Positions 27,095 through 36,354 are shown, counted from the first letter of the stretch. The stretch is 64,000 nt of DNA from Oceanimonas smirnovii ATCC BAA-899 (GCF_000381965.1 NZ_KB908459.1:1-64000); one strand, 5' to 3'. Translations and numbers: made by a program. The notes: a model not told the origin generated them from the letters alone.

Positions 27095-29263
27095 ATGGAT
27101 GTATCCAGCCTGCTTGACGGCATGAACGACAAGCAAAGAGAGGCGGTGGCCGCCCCTTCCCAGAATATGCTGGTGCTGGCCGGTGCCGGCAGCGGCAAGA
27201 CCCGGGTGCTGGTGCATCGCATTGCCTGGCTGATGCAGGTGGAACAGGTGCCGGCCTCGGGCATACTGGCGGTCACCTTTACCAACAAGGCCGCCGCTGA
27301 AATGCGCAGCCGGGTGGAGCAACTGCTGGGCGGCCGCCTGTTCGGCCTCTGGCTGGGCACCTTTCACGGTCTGGCGCACCGGCTGTTGCGGGCGCACCAT
27401 CTGGACGCCAACCTGCCCCAGGATTTTCAGATCCTCGACTCGGATGACCAGCTGCGCCTGCTTAAACGTATTCTCAAAAGCCTGAACCTGGATGAAAAGC
27501 AGTGGCCGCCGCGTCAGGTGGCTGGCTACATCAACGGCCGCAAGGACGAAGGTCTGCGCCCGGGTGATATTCAGGTGCTCAACGACCCGCTGCAAAAGAC
27601 CTATCGCCAGATCTATCAGGTGTATCAGGAGACCTGTGACCGGGCCGGTTTGGTCGACTTTGCCGAGTTGCTGCTGCGCGCCCATGAGCTGTGGCTGTAC
27701 AAGCCGCACATTCTGGCGCACTACCAGCAGCGCTTTCAGCACATTCTGGTGGACGAGTTTCAGGATACCAACAATATTCAGTATGCCTGGCTGCGCATGC
27801 TGGCAGGCGACAGCGCCCGGGTCATGATAGTGGGGGACGACGATCAGTCCATTTATGGCTGGCGCGGTGCCCGGGTGGAAAATATCTCCCGTTTTCTGCA
27901 AGACTTTCCCGGTGCCGAGACGGTGCGGCTGGAGCAGAACTACCGCTCCACCGGCACCATTCTCAAGGCCGCCAACCGGCTGATTGCCAACAATGCCGAG
28001 CGCATGGGCAAGGAGCTGTGGACCGAGGGCACCGAAGGTGAGCCCATTGCCGTGTACAGCGCCTTTAACGAGGTGGACGAGGCCCGCTTTGTGGTGGAGC
28101 GCATCAAGCAGTGGCGCAATCAGGACGGCAGCCTGAGCGACAGCGCTATTCTCTACCGCAACAACGCTCAGTCCCGGGTGCTGGAAGAAGCGCTTATTCA
28201 GGAGCGTATTCCCTACCGCATTTATGGCGGCCTGCGCTTTTTTGAACGGCAGGAAATCAAGGACGCCCTCGGCTACCTGCGGCTGATTAACAACAGAGGT
28301 GACGAGGCCTCGTTTGAGCGCATCGTCAACACGCCTACACGAGGCATTGGCGAGCGCACTCTAGGGCTTATTCGCGAGGCGGCCCGGGATCGGGAAGTGA
28401 CCCTGTGGCGGGCGGCCTGGGTGCTGGTGGAGGAAAAGGTGCTGACCGGCCGGGCCGCTGCGGCGGTGAGCCGCTTTATCAATTTGATCAACCAGCTGGA
28501 AGACGACACTCGCGAGCTGCCGCTGCATGTGCAGACCGACAGGGTGATTGAGCTGTCGGGCCTCAAGGCCATGTATCAGGCCGAGAAGGGCGAAAAGGCC
28601 CAGTCCCGGGTGGAAAACCTCGAGGAGCTGGTCACCGCCACCCGCCAGTTCAGCCCGTCGGAAGAAGAAGACATGTCGCCGCTGTCGGCGTTTTTGTCTC
28701 ACGCGGCGCTGGAGGCGGGCGAGGGCCAGGCGGATCAGTTTGACGATGCCGTACAGCTGATGACGCTGCACTCCGCCAAGGGGCTGGAGTTTCCGCTGGT
28801 GTTTATGGTGGGGGTGGAAGAGGGCATGTTCCCCAGCCAGCTGTCGGCGGAAGAAAGCAGCCGGCTGGAGGAAGAGCGCCGGCTGGCCTATGTGGGCATG
28901 ACCCGGGCCATGGAAAAGCTCTACATCAGCCATGCCGAAAGCCGCCGCCTCTATGGCCGGGAAATGTTTCACCGCCCCAGCCGTTTTATCAAGGAGCTGC
29001 CCGCCGACTGCCTGGAAGAAATCCGGCTCAAGGCCAAGGTGACCCGTACCATTCCCAACGGTCGTTTCAGTCAGGATAGAGTGCAGGACACCTTTAACCA
29101 GACCGGCTTTCGCCTGGGCCAGCGAGTGCTGCATCCCAAGTTTGGAGAAGGAGTGGTGCTCAACTATGAAGGTGCCGGTGCTCAGAGCCGGGTGCAGGTC
29201 AACTTCGACGATGGCGGATCCAAATGGCTGGTCACCGCCTACGCCCGGCTGGAAGCCTTATAA
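27095..29263 (+). CDS. uvrD: DNA helicase II
   Basis: This 722-residue SF1A 3'-5' helicase acts in nucleotide excision and mismatch repair. Walker A is GAGSGKTRVLVHR, motif II is VDEFQDTN, motif III GDDDQSIYGWRGA, and motif VI VGMTRA. The start MDVSSLLDGMNDKQREAV matches E. coli UvrD. ATG 27095 is chosen over GTG 27092 because of spacing to AGGAG (27085-27089). It ends just before the convergent rarD, with no terminator visible in the 23-bp gap. Confidence 0.97.
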   Translation: MDVSSLLDGMNDKQREAVAAPSQNMLVLAGAGSGKTRVLVHRIAWLMQVEQVPASGILAVTFTNKAAAEMRSRVEQLLGGRLFGLWLGTFHGLAHRLLRAHHLDANLPQDFQILDSDDQLRLLKRILKSLNLDEKQWPPRQVAGYINGRKDEGLRPGDIQVLNDPLQKTYRQIYQVYQETCDRAGLVDFAELLLRAHELWLYKPHILAHYQQRFQHILVDEFQDTNNIQYAWLRMLAGDSARVMIVGDDDQSIYGWRGARVENISRFLQDFPGAETVRLEQNYRSTGTILKAANRLIANNAERMGKELWTEGTEGEPIAVYSAFNEVDEARFVVERIKQWRNQDGSLSDSAILYRNNAQSRVLEEALIQERIPYRIYGGLRFFERQEIKDALGYLRLINNRGDEASFERIVNTPTRGIGERTLGLIREAARDREVTLWRAAWVLVEEKVLTGRAAAAVSRFINLINQLEDDTRELPLHVQTDRVIELSGLKAMYQAEKGEKAQSRVENLEELVTATRQFSPSEEEDMSPLSAFLSHAALEAGEGQADQFDDAVQLMTLHSAKGLEFPLVFMVGVEEGMFPSQLSAEESSRLEEERRLAYVGMTRAMEKLYISHAESRRLYGREMFHRPSRFIKELPADCLEEIRLKAKVTRTIPNGRFSQDRVQDTFNQTGFRLGQRVLHPKFGEGVVLNYEGAGAQSRVQVNFDDGGSKWLVTAYARLEAL

Positions 29264-29286
29264 AAGCAGCCGTCAGCTGTAAGTTG

Positions 29287-30216
29287 TCAGACTTTGTTGA
29301 CCGCTTTTGAGTTGCGGTGTGGTTTTACTTCACGCTTTACCCGCCGCCGCTGGCGCAGGCCATCGGCAGAGTAGATGGCCAGTGCGGTCCAGATCAGGGC
29401 AAAGGTAATGACCTTGTCGGTGGTAAAGGCTTCGTCATAGACCAGCACCCCCAGCAGCAGCGCCAGGCTGGGGGCCAGATACTGAAAAAAGCCCAGGGTC
29501 GACAGCCGCAGCCGGCTGGCGGCACCGGCAAACAGCAACAGCGGCACGGTAGTGACCAGACCGGCGGCCAGCAGCAGCAGGTTGAGATCGGCGGGGTTGG
29601 CGGTGAGGTTGCCGGTAGCGGACTCAAACCCCCACAGCCACCACAGGGCAGGCACCAGCAGCACAGCCGTTTCCAGCAGCAGGCCGGTAAAGGGGTCCAC
29701 CGGCACCTGCTTGCGAATCAGCCCATAGGTGCCGAACGACAATGCCAGCACCAAGGCCACCCAGGGCAGACTGCCAAATACCAGTAACTGCACCAGCACG
29801 CCAACGGCGGCCAGCGCTACCGCCAGCCACTGCAGTGGCCGGTAGCGCTCCTGCAGAAACACCATGCCCAGCACGATATTCAGCAGCGGATTGATGTAAT
29901 AGCCCAGGCTGGCATCGAGAATATGGTTGTTGTTCACCGCCCAGATAAACACCAGCCAGTTGGTGCCGATCACCAGTGACGATACCAGCAGTAACAGCAA
30001 TAACTTTGGCCGGCGCAGCAGCGCCCGCACCCGGGTCCAATAGCCCAGGGCGGTAATCAGCCCCAGCAACAACAAACAGGACCACACCACCCGGTGTGCC
30101 AGAATTTCCGGGGCCGGCACTTCGAGCAACTGCTTGAAATAAACAGGGGCCAGGCCCCACAGTAAATAGGCACACAGGGCGAGCAGAGCGCCGCGAGCGG
30201 ATTGATCCTGTTCCAT
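29287..30216 (-). CDS. rarD: EamA/DMT-family transporter RarD
   Basis: This 309-residue integral membrane protein has ten hydrophobic segments arranged as two EamA repeats. The N-terminus GALLALCAYLLWGLAPVYFK is characteristic of RarD, the chloramphenicol-sensitive-protein family. The transported substrate is unknown. The C-terminus is basic (RRRVKREVKPHRN). It is convergent with uvrD and divergent from recQ. Confidence 0.9.
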   Translation of the reverse strand: MEQDQSARGALLALCAYLLWGLAPVYFKQLLEVPAPEILAHRVVWSCLLLLGLITALGYWTRVRALLRRPKLLLLLLVSSLVIGTNWLVFIWAVNNNHILDASLGYYINPLLNIVLGMVFLQERYRPLQWLAVALAAVGVLVQLLVFGSLPWVALVLALSFGTYGLIRKQVPVDPFTGLLLETAVLLVPALWWLWGFESATGNLTANPADLNLLLLAAGLVTTVPLLLFAGAASRLRLSTLGFFQYLAPSLALLLGVLVYDEAFTTDKVITFALIWTALAIYSADGLRQRRRVKREVKPHRNSKAVNKV

Positions 30217-30367
30217 TTCGTATCATTAAAAATGAGTCAATAATGCAGTTTAATACCAGCTGTCACCGGCAACCAGTAACAAATGCAACTTTGTCGGCCG
30301 GGCTTGCGGTTTATTGTTTTCGCCCCCTGCCTTACAATGCCTGTTCATTTTTGCCCGGCTGACCGAG

Positions 30368-32194
30368 ATGAATCCCGAAACCGAAGACACCGCTTCCGTC
30401 CCCATTCCCGACACTCCTCATGGTGTACTGCAACAGGTGTTCGGCTACCAGGACTTTCGCAAAGGTCAGCTGGAGATAGTCAAAGCCGCAGTGGCCGGGC
30501 GGGATGCCATGGTGATTATGCCCACCGGCGGTGGCAAGTCGTTGTGTTATCAGATACCGGCACTGTTGCGGCCCGGGCTGACGGTGGTGGTATCACCGCT
30601 GATCTCGCTGATGAAGGATCAGGTTGATACGCTGGTGGCCAACGGCGTGGCGGCGGCCTATATCAACAGCTCTCTCAGCCGGGAAACCATGCTGCGCCAT
30701 TTTACTGCTCTGCGCCGGGGCGAGATCAAGCTGCTGTATGTGTCACCGGAGCGGTTGCTGCAGCACGAATTTATGGAGCGCCTCGGTGAGCTTGAGCTGT
30801 CCATGTTTGCCATCGATGAGGCGCACTGCATTTCTCAGTGGGGCCACGATTTTCGCCCCGAATATGCCGAGCTGGGCCGGCTTAAGCAGTGGTTTCCACA
30901 TATTCCCATTATGGCGCTCACCGCCACCGCCGACGAAGCCACCCGTCAGGATATGCTGGGCCGGCTGAACCTGACCGAGCCGCTGATCCACATTGCCAGC
31001 TTTGACCGGCCCAATATTCGCTACACTCTGGTGGAAAAATTCAAGGGGCTGGATCAACTGGTGCGCTATGTGGCGGATCAAAGTGGTCAGTGCGGCATAG
31101 TCTATTGCTCCAGCCGCAAGCGGGTGGAAGAAGTGGCAGAACGGTTGTTGGCCCGGGGTCACAAGGCGGCCAGCTATCATGCCGGCCTGCCCCTGGAGCT
31201 GCGCCAGTCGGTGCAGGAGCGTTTTATTCGTGACGATCTCGACATAGTGGTAGCCACGGTGGCGTTCGGTATGGGCATCGACAAGCCCAATGTACGCTTT
31301 GTGGTGCACTACGACATTCCCAAAAATATCGAGTCCTACTATCAGGAAACCGGCCGGGGCGGGCGCGATGGTCTGCCGTCGGAAGCCATGCTGCTGTACG
31401 ATCCGGCCGATGTGGGCCGGGTGCGCCGGCTGCTGGAAAACAGCGACAACGAACAGCAATTGCAGGTGGAGCTGTACAAGCTGAATGTGATGGCGGCCTT
31501 TGCCGAGTCACTTACCTGCCGGCGTCAGGTGCTGCTCAACTACTTTGGTGAATATCAGCGCGAGCCCTGCGGCAACTGCGATATTTGTCTGGATCCGCCC
31601 AAACGCTACGACGGCACCGAAGACGCGCAAAAGGCGCTGTCCTGCGTCTATCGCACCGGCCAGCGCTTTGGCGTGCTCTATGTGGTGGAAGTGCTGCGCG
31701 GTGCCGATACTCAGCGGGTGCGGGAACACGGTCACGATAAACTATCGACCTACGGCATTGGTAAGGATAAAAGTCAGGAGCACTGGGTCAGCGTGCTGCG
31801 CCAGCTTATTCACTCCGGCCTGCTCACTCAGAATATTACCCGCAATATGGTGTTACAGCTGACCGAGGCGGCAAGACCGGTGCTGCGCGGTGAGGTGCGG
31901 CTTGAGCTGGCCGAGCCCCGGCTGGTGCGGGTGAAGCAGAAAGACAAGGCCGAAGCCGGTCTGTCCCGGGCGGAAGACAGGGCTCTGTTCAAGGCACTGA
32001 GACAGTTGCGCAAGCAGCTGGCAGAAGAAGCCGATGTGCCGCCCTATGTGGTATTTAATGACGCCACGCTCACTGATATGGCCCGTTACCGGCCTAAAAC
32101 CGAGAGTGAACTGCTGGGCATTAACGGTGTGGGGGTGCGCAAGCTGGAACGTTTTGGTGAGGCGTTTCTTGAGCTGCTGCGGCGGGAAGGCTGA
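30368..32194 (+). CDS. recQ: ATP-dependent DNA helicase RecQ
   Basis: This 608-residue SF2 helicase (E. coli 609) has motif [16 protein letters not shown] box [15 protein letters not shown] and motif [12 protein letters not shown]. The zinc-binding RQC region has cysteines in CRRQ...[13 protein letters not shown]. The HRDC domain covers the last 80 residues. ATG 30368 (MNPETED) fits the family length; upstream in-frame residues show no homology. Confidence 0.96.
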   Translation: MNPETEDTASVPIPDTPHGVLQQVFGYQDFRKGQLEIVKAAVAGRDAMVIMPTGGGKSLCYQIPALLRPGLTVVVSPLISLMKDQVDTLVANGVAAAYINSSLSRETMLRHFTALRRGEIKLLYVSPERLLQHEFMERLGELELSMFAIDEAHCISQWGHDFRPEYAELGRLKQWFPHIPIMALTATADEATRQDMLGRLNLTEPLIHIASFDRPNIRYTLVEKFKGLDQLVRYVADQSGQCGIVYCSSRKRVEEVAERLLARGHKAASYHAGLPLELRQSVQERFIRDDLDIVVATVAFGMGIDKPNVRFVVHYDIPKNIESYYQETGRGGRDGLPSEAMLLYDPADVGRVRRLLENSDNEQQLQVELYKLNVMAAFAESLTCRRQVLLNYFGEYQREPCGNCDICLDPPKRYDGTEDAQKALSCVYRTGQRFGVLYVVEVLRGADTQRVREHGHDKLSTYGIGKDKSQEHWVSVLRQLIHSGLLTQNITRNMVLQLTEAARPVLRGEVRLELAEPRLVRVKQKDKAEAGLSRAEDRALFKALRQLRKQLAEEADVPPYVVFNDATLTDMARYRPKTESELLGINGVGVRKLERFGEAFLELLRREG

Positions 32195-32197
32195 GGC

Positions 32198-32226
32198 TAA
32201 AAATAAAGGTCCGCATGTGCGGACCT
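32198..32226 (-). terminator. terminator of the small cytochrome c gene
   Basis: The stem AGGTCCGC/GCGGACCT with loop ACAT (minus strand) is followed on that strand by TTATTTTTA. It lies between convergent recQ and the cytochrome gene and has a T-run only for leftward transcription. Confidence 0.8.
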
Positions 32227-32247
32227 GTCGCCTTGCAGAATGAGCGA

Positions 32248-32550
32248 TTACAGGCTGGCGTAGTAGGCCGCCAGATCTTCCATATCCTGCTCGGACAGTG
32301 GCATGGCCATGGGTGCCATGATGGCGTTATTACGCTCACCGTTTTTGAATGCTTTCAGCTGGCTTACGATATAAGCAGCTTTCTGACCGGCCAGGTTAGG
32401 GTAGATATCCATCTGAGAAATACCTTCGGCACCGTGGCAGGCTGCGCAGACGGCAGACTTGGCTTTGCCGGCTTCGGCATCACCGGCGGCAAAGGCCGGG
32501 GCACTGATCATGGCCATTACAGCGGCAGCTGTCATCAGTTTCTTCATCAT
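32248..32550 (-). CDS. periplasmic monoheme class I cytochrome c (c4-domain-like)
   Basis: This 100-residue precursor has a signal peptide (residues 1-21, ending AFA) and one heme site CAACH, with Met ligand candidates in MAPMAMPLS. The mature part closely resembles the N-terminal domain of the diheme cytochrome c4 encoded at 54171-54788 (shared [11 protein letters not shown], [10 protein letters not shown] and DLAAYYA). It is probably a soluble electron carrier, perhaps to a cbb3 oxidase. It faces selO with 83 bp between. Confidence 0.9.
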   Translation of the reverse strand: MMKKLMTAAAVMAMISAPAFAAGDAEAGKAKSAVCAACHGAEGISQMDIYPNLAGQKAAYIVSQLKAFKNGERNNAIMAPMAMPLSEQDMEDLAAYYASL

Positions 32551-32633
32551 AGAACTCCGTTATTATTAATTCACTAATTGCTTCCGGGCTCAGCTTTTGA
32601 GCAGTGGCAGTATACGTTAAGCTGAGGCGAACA

Positions 32634-34100
32634 ATGAAACCCTTTGACGAGTCTCAAGGTGATAATGTGCTAATAGACAACCAATATGCAAGTTTTGAGT
32701 GGGCCGGCTCCAGAGTTGCACCCACATCACTGGATTCTGCCAGGTTGTTGCTGGTTAACTATGACCTTGCTGATGAGCTGGGGCTTTCATTAAGCGACCA
32801 GCAGTGGCTGGAGCTGACCAGTGGTCAGCAGCTGCTGCCGGGCATGGTGCCTTTTGCTCAGGTATACGCCGGCCACCAGTTTGGCGGTTTCAGCCCGCGG
32901 CTGGGAGACGGGCGGGCCCTGCTGCTGGGGGAAGTGATCACGCCGGCCGGTGAGCGCTGGGATCTGCATTTGAAAGGCGCAGGCAAAACCCCTTATTCCC
33001 GCTTTGGTGACGGTCGTGCCGTGCTGCGTTCTTCGCTCAGGGAATATCTGGCCTCGGAAGCCATGCACCATCTTGGCATTCCCACCACCCGGGCGCTGTC
33101 TTTGGTAGGCAGTGACGAGCCGGTATACAGAGAGCAGACTGAAACCGGTGCTGCCCTGTTGCGTACCGCGGCCAGCCATCTGCGCTTTGGCCACTTTGAA
33201 TACTTTTATTACAGCAGCCAGCCCGAGCGTATTCCCGAGCTGCTGAACTATCTGATAGACACTCAATGGCCGGATCTGGCCAAAAGCCCGCAAGGCTACG
33301 CCGAGCTGTTTGAGCGGGTGGTGATGCGCACCGCCGGGCTGATTGCTCAGTGGCAGGCGGCCGGCTTTTGCCACGGGGTAATGAATACCGACAATATGTC
33401 GATGCTGGGCCTGACTCTGGATTATGGCCCTTATGGTTTTCTTGATGCCTATGATCCCGATCATATCTGTAATCATTCCGATCACGGTGGCCGCTATGCC
33501 TACGATCAGCAGCCGGCGGTGGGGCTGTGGAATTTGCAGCGGCTGGCCCAGGCGCTGTCTGGCCATATTGAGCTGGAAACCCTGCAGCAGTCGCTGGGCA
33601 AATATGAGCATGCCTTGCTGAGCCGCTATTCTGAACTGATGCGACAAAAACTGGGGCTTGAGCAGTGGCGGGAAGAAGATCCGGCCCTGTTCCGGGACAT
33701 GTTCAGCCTGATGGCCGAACATAAAGTGGATTACAGCTGCTGGTTTCGGCGGCTGGCGCTGCTTGAATCCGAGGGCGAGCTGCCGAAAAGCTTGCTGGCC
33801 TTGTTGCCCGCCCCTGATGCCTGGCAGGACTGGTTTGCCCGCTACCGGGCAAGACTGGCGCAGGAAAACCTCACTCAGGCCGAGCGTCGGGCAGCCATGG
33901 ACGCGGTCAACCCCAAATACGTGTTGCGCAACCATCTGGCTCAGCGCGCCATTGAGCAGGCGGAGCAGGGCGATATGGCCGAAGCCGATACCCTGTTGCA
34001 GCTGCTGGCCGCGCCCTTTGATGAGCAGCCGGGGTTTGAGCACTATGCCGAGCCGGCCCCGGAGTGGGCGGCATCCCTTTGTATTTCATGCAGTTCCTGA
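32634..34100 (+). CDS. selO: SelO/YdiU pseudokinase-type protein adenylyltransferase
   Basis: This 488-residue SelO protein transfers AMP to target proteins during oxidative stress, by family knowledge. It shows PFAQVYAGHQFGGFSPRLGDGRA, the nucleotide-binding LHLKGAGKTPYSRFGDGRA and the NTDNMS plus LDYGPYGFLDAYDP active-site loops. The C-terminus CISCSS keeps the redox-active cysteine region. ATG 32634 with GAGGCGA upstream is preferred to a longer in-frame extension. Its stop overlaps the start of the next small gene. Confidence 0.94.
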   Translation: MKPFDESQGDNVLIDNQYASFEWAGSRVAPTSLDSARLLLVNYDLADELGLSLSDQQWLELTSGQQLLPGMVPFAQVYAGHQFGGFSPRLGDGRALLLGEVITPAGERWDLHLKGAGKTPYSRFGDGRAVLRSSLREYLASEAMHHLGIPTTRALSLVGSDEPVYREQTETGAALLRTAASHLRFGHFEYFYYSSQPERIPELLNYLIDTQWPDLAKSPQGYAELFERVVMRTAGLIAQWQAAGFCHGVMNTDNMSMLGLTLDYGPYGFLDAYDPDHICNHSDHGGRYAYDQQPAVGLWNLQRLAQALSGHIELETLQQSLGKYEHALLSRYSELMRQKLGLEQWREEDPALFRDMFSLMAEHKVDYSCWFRRLALLESEGELPKSLLALLPAPDAWQDWFARYRARLAQENLTQAERRAAMDAVNPKYVLRNHLAQRAIEQAEQGDMAEADTLLQLLAAPFDEQPGFEHYAEPAPEWAASLCISCSS

Positions 34101-34360
34101 TGATGAACCCATTAAAAAGCGATACCAGTTTAAGCATTGAAACCTTTCCCGACTGGGCCAATGCGTTGGCCCGGGCACTGGAGCTGATCGTGCTGGAGCG
34201 GGAAGCAGGTGCCGATTATCACCAGTGGCTGGTGGATTTTGAAGGCAGCCGGCTGTTTCTGTGCTTTCAGCATTATAGCGATTGCGCCTGGCTGGAAGCA
34301 TTAAGTGCACAGGATGAAGCCGTGGCGCTCTGGCTCACCGCACAGTGGAACCGCAGGTAA
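34100..34360 (+). CDS. small conserved protein, possibly DUF3630
   Basis: This 86-residue protein has no export signal or membrane segment. It is mainly acidic, with a central stretch WLVDFEGSRLFLCFQHYSDCAWLE. The pattern resembles DUF3630 proteins of gammaproteobacteria, but I am not certain. Its ATG overlaps the selO stop (TGATGATG), so translation is coupled to selO. A terminator follows at 34401. Confidence 0.6.
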   Translation: MMNPLKSDTSLSIETFPDWANALARALELIVLEREAGADYHQWLVDFEGSRLFLCFQHYSDCAWLEALSAQDEAVALWLTAQWNRR

Positions 34361-34400
34361 TCAGGCCGGGCTTTTTACTTCAAATGAAGACAAGTGGCTA

Positions 34401-34427
34401 AAAAACCGCTAGAATGCGGCGGTTTTT
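34401..34427 (+). terminator. terminator after selO and its partner
   Basis: Stem AAAAACCGC/GCGGTTTTT around a 9-base loop with T-rich 3' arm. The complementary A-run suggests it could work in both directions. Confidence 0.8.
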
Positions 34428-34441
34428 CATTGCTTACCCGC

Positions 34442-34475
34442 AATGGGTTCCCTAACCCCATTTATCAAAAAGGTG
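34442..34475 (+). promoter_or_regulatory. preQ1-I riboswitch controlling yhhQ translation
   Basis: The stem AATGGG/CCCATT encloses the loop TTCCCTAAC and is followed by the A-rich tail TTATCAAAAAGG. This closely follows the compact preQ1-I aptamer, whose Thermoanaerobacter example has the same CCCAG-UUAACAAAAC organisation. The loop bases CCT can pair with AGG in the tail to form the pseudoknot. That AGG is the ribosome-binding site of yhhQ, 6 bases before ATG, so ligand binding should block translation. Confidence 0.85.
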
Positions 34476-34479
34476 ATAC

Positions 34480-35139
34480 ATGATCTCCGCTCAACAGTAC
34501 CGCTCGGCGCTGATACGCCTGTCTTTGTTCCATATTGCCGTGATTGCTGCCAGTAACTATCTGGTGCAGCTGCCCTTTACCCTGTTTGGTTTTCATACCA
34601 CCTGGGGCGCACTCAGCTTTCCTTTTATTTACCTGGCCACGGATCTGACGGTGCGGATTTTTGGTGCTGATCTGGCCCGGCGTATTATTTTTGCGGTCAT
34701 GCTGCCGGCGCTGGTCAGCTCTTATGTGCTGTCGGTGCTGTTTTTCGAGGCCAGCTATCAGGGCCTGGGATCGCTGACAGAATTCAATCTGTTTGTGGCC
34801 CGTATCGCCCTGGCCAGCTTTATGGCCTATGTGCTGGGGCAGATTATGGATGTGTCGGTGTTTAACCGGTTGAGGCAAATCAAGGCCTGGTGGGTGGCCC
34901 CCACCTGCTCCACCATTTTCGGTAACCTGGTTGATACCCTGGCCTTTTTCAGCCTGGCATTCTGGCGCTCGCCGGATCCCTTTATGGCCGAGCACTGGGT
35001 AGAAATAGCCTGGGTGGACTACGGCTTCAAGCTGGTGTTCAGCCTGGGCCTGTTTGTGCCCGCCTATGGTCTGCTGCTGAAATACCTGAGCCGTCGCATT
35101 CTTGGCGACGACCAAGCGGCACTGCAAACCAGCCGTTAA
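34480..35139 (+). CDS. yhhQ: queuosine precursor transporter YhhQ (VUT family)
   Basis: This 219-residue inner-membrane protein has six hydrophobic segments and belongs to the COG1738 family. In E. coli YhhQ imports preQ0 and preQ1 for queuosine tRNA modification. Recognisable family features are SFPFIYLATDLTVRIFG and the Trp/Pro-rich STIFGNLVDTLAFF region. The riboswitch immediately upstream independently supports the substrate assignment. Confidence 0.93.
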   Translation: MISAQQYRSALIRLSLFHIAVIAASNYLVQLPFTLFGFHTTWGALSFPFIYLATDLTVRIFGADLARRIIFAVMLPALVSSYVLSVLFFEASYQGLGSLTEFNLFVARIALASFMAYVLGQIMDVSVFNRLRQIKAWWVAPTCSTIFGNLVDTLAFFSLAFWRSPDPFMAEHWVEIAWVDYGFKLVFSLGLFVPAYGLLLKYLSRRILGDDQAALQTSR

Positions 35140-35177
35140 TTACTGTGCAGAAGAATACAGGAATAGGGGTTGCAATA

Positions 35178-35196
35178 AGTAATGATAACGATTATC
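35178..35196 (+). promoter_or_regulatory. Fur box over the ryhB promoter
   Basis: AGTAATGATAACGATTATC matches the 19-bp Fur consensus at 15 positions. It lies inside a promoter with -35 TTGCAA (35170-35175), 17-bp spacer and -10 TATCGT (35193-35198). Iron-loaded Fur bound here would block transcription of the sRNA that begins near 35205. Confidence 0.85.
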
Positions 35197-35204
35197 GTTA
35201 ACTT

Positions 35205-35315
35205 GCTTTCCAAACAAGGCCCCATTCAGCAGTAGGGCGCGACCGTTTTTGAAGGCACGACATTGCTCACATTGCTTCCAGAGTATTTAGGCCGGCTTAT
35301 TGCCGGCCCTTTTTT
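35205..35315 (+). ncRNA. ryhB: RyhB iron-responsive small RNA
   Basis: Twenty-seven consecutive bases (35255-35281, beginning GCACGACATTGCTCACATTG) are identical to the E. coli RyhB core that pairs with target mRNAs. A terminator hairpin GGCCGGC/GCCGGCC with T6 follows at 35290-35315, and a Fur-controlled promoter precedes it. The predicted RNA is about 111 nt, slightly longer than the 90 nt of E. coli; the 5' 50 nt are not conserved. RyhB represses iron-using proteins when iron is scarce, with Hfq. The 5' end is approximate. Confidence 0.93.
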
Positions 35316-35324
35316 GTATTGTAG

Positions 35325-35385
35325 GCCCGAATTTATTCGGGCAAGCGGGCTAACAGGCGATACGGGTGTCCCGACAAATCGGGAC
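35325..35385. repeat. two adjacent short hairpins between ryhB and elbB
   Basis: GCCCGAA/TTCGGGC (35325-35342) and GTCCCGA/TCGGGAC (35368-35385) are perfect short inverted repeats. Neither has a clear T-tail on the plus strand. They may serve as a weak end for the leftward elbB transcript or be remnants of a repeat element; the sequence does not decide. Confidence 0.6.
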
Positions 35386-35403
35386 TGGAGCAAGAGGCTG
35401 GGG

Positions 35404-36051
35404 TTACATTTCTAAAAGGCGCTTCACCAGTTTGCCAATGCCGGTGTCGGCTTCGGTAATGTTTTTTGCCAGCATATAGGCGGGGGTGGAAATCACCTTG
35501 TGGCGTTCGTCTTCCACCATATCCGTCACGGCACAGCCGATATGCTCACCGCCCATGGCCATAAAGGCGTCTGCCACGGCAGCATCTGTGCCTGCCGTTC
35601 CTTTTACTCCGGCCGGATACACTTTTGGGATCAGCACAGGAGCAATGCAGCAGTAGCCGGCAGGCTTGCGGGCACGAGCAAAGGCTTTGCATACCGCCAG
35701 TACTTCCTTGTCGACCTCACATTCCGCCCCTTTAAAGGCAAAATTACACAGATTTTTAGCTACGCCAAAGCCACCGGGCAGCAGCAGAGCATCAAAGTCG
35801 TCGGCATTGAGTTCGCTCAGGGGCTGAATATCGCCCCGGGCGATGCGGGCGGCTTCGGTCAGCACATTGCGCTGTTCACTACTTTCTTCACCGGAAGCAT
35901 GGTTCAGCACATGATGCTGAGGCTTGTCGGGAGCAAAGCACTGATAGCGGGCACCATTGCGGGCCAGGTGCAGCAGGCACAGTACCGCCTCGTGAATTTC
36001 TGCGCCGTCATACACGCCGCAGCCGCTCAGAATTACGGCAACTTTTTTCAT
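35404..36051 (-). CDS. elbB: glyoxalase-type DJ-1/PfpI-family protein ElbB
   Basis: This 215-residue protein belongs to the class I glutamine amidotransferase-like/DJ-1 superfamily. It begins KKVAVILSGCGVYDGAEIHE and has the nucleophile-elbow segment KPAGYCCIAP. E. coli ElbB (217 residues) has weak glyoxalase activity and is named for a supposed isoprenoid link that is not firmly shown. It is transcribed away from polA. Confidence 0.92.
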   Translation of the reverse strand: MKKVAVILSGCGVYDGAEIHEAVLCLLHLARNGARYQCFAPDKPQHHVLNHASGEESSEQRNVLTEAARIARGDIQPLSELNADDFDALLLPGGFGVAKNLCNFAFKGAECEVDKEVLAVCKAFARARKPAGYCCIAPVLIPKVYPAGVKGTAGTDAAVADAFMAMGGEHIGCAVTDMVEDERHKVISTPAYMLAKNITEADTGIGKLVKRLLEM

Positions 36052-36156
36052 GTTGTGCTCCTTACTGGTGTGAAATTAATGATGCCGGCAGCAAAACCGC
36101 CGGCTTGTGCTAGCCTTATTGCGTTTAATCCTGATGCAATATTTCATTACTGTCGA

Positions 36157-36277
36157 TTTTCCACAATTCAGGATCTGTTATCAATACGCTGCTTAACAAT
36201 ATAAGCTTATGAAATAAAACAACTAATTTAAATTCCCCGGATCCAGATCGGATCATCCTTTCACAGAGTTATCCACA
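36157..36277 (+). promoter_or_regulatory. two DnaA-box-like sites upstream of polA
   Basis: A perfect DnaA box TTATCCACA lies at 36269-36277, 78 bp before polA, and an 8/9 match TTTTCCACA at 36157-36165. The 303-bp gap between elbB and polA is AT-rich and contains no gene that I can see. Two sites alone do not make an origin; they may regulate polA. Function is unproven. Confidence 0.5.
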
Positions 36278-36354
36278 GGATCAACCGGCATTGCCGTGGA
36301 GTCCGGCGGCCTGCTGTGGCATGCTAGCGGCCAACGCAATAACGAGAAGACGCC

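Noticed and set aside
36157-36277. Replication origin near polA
   Set aside because: Two DnaA boxes without an AT-rich unwinding array, GATC cluster or neighbouring dnaA/gidA/rnpA genes are not enough.
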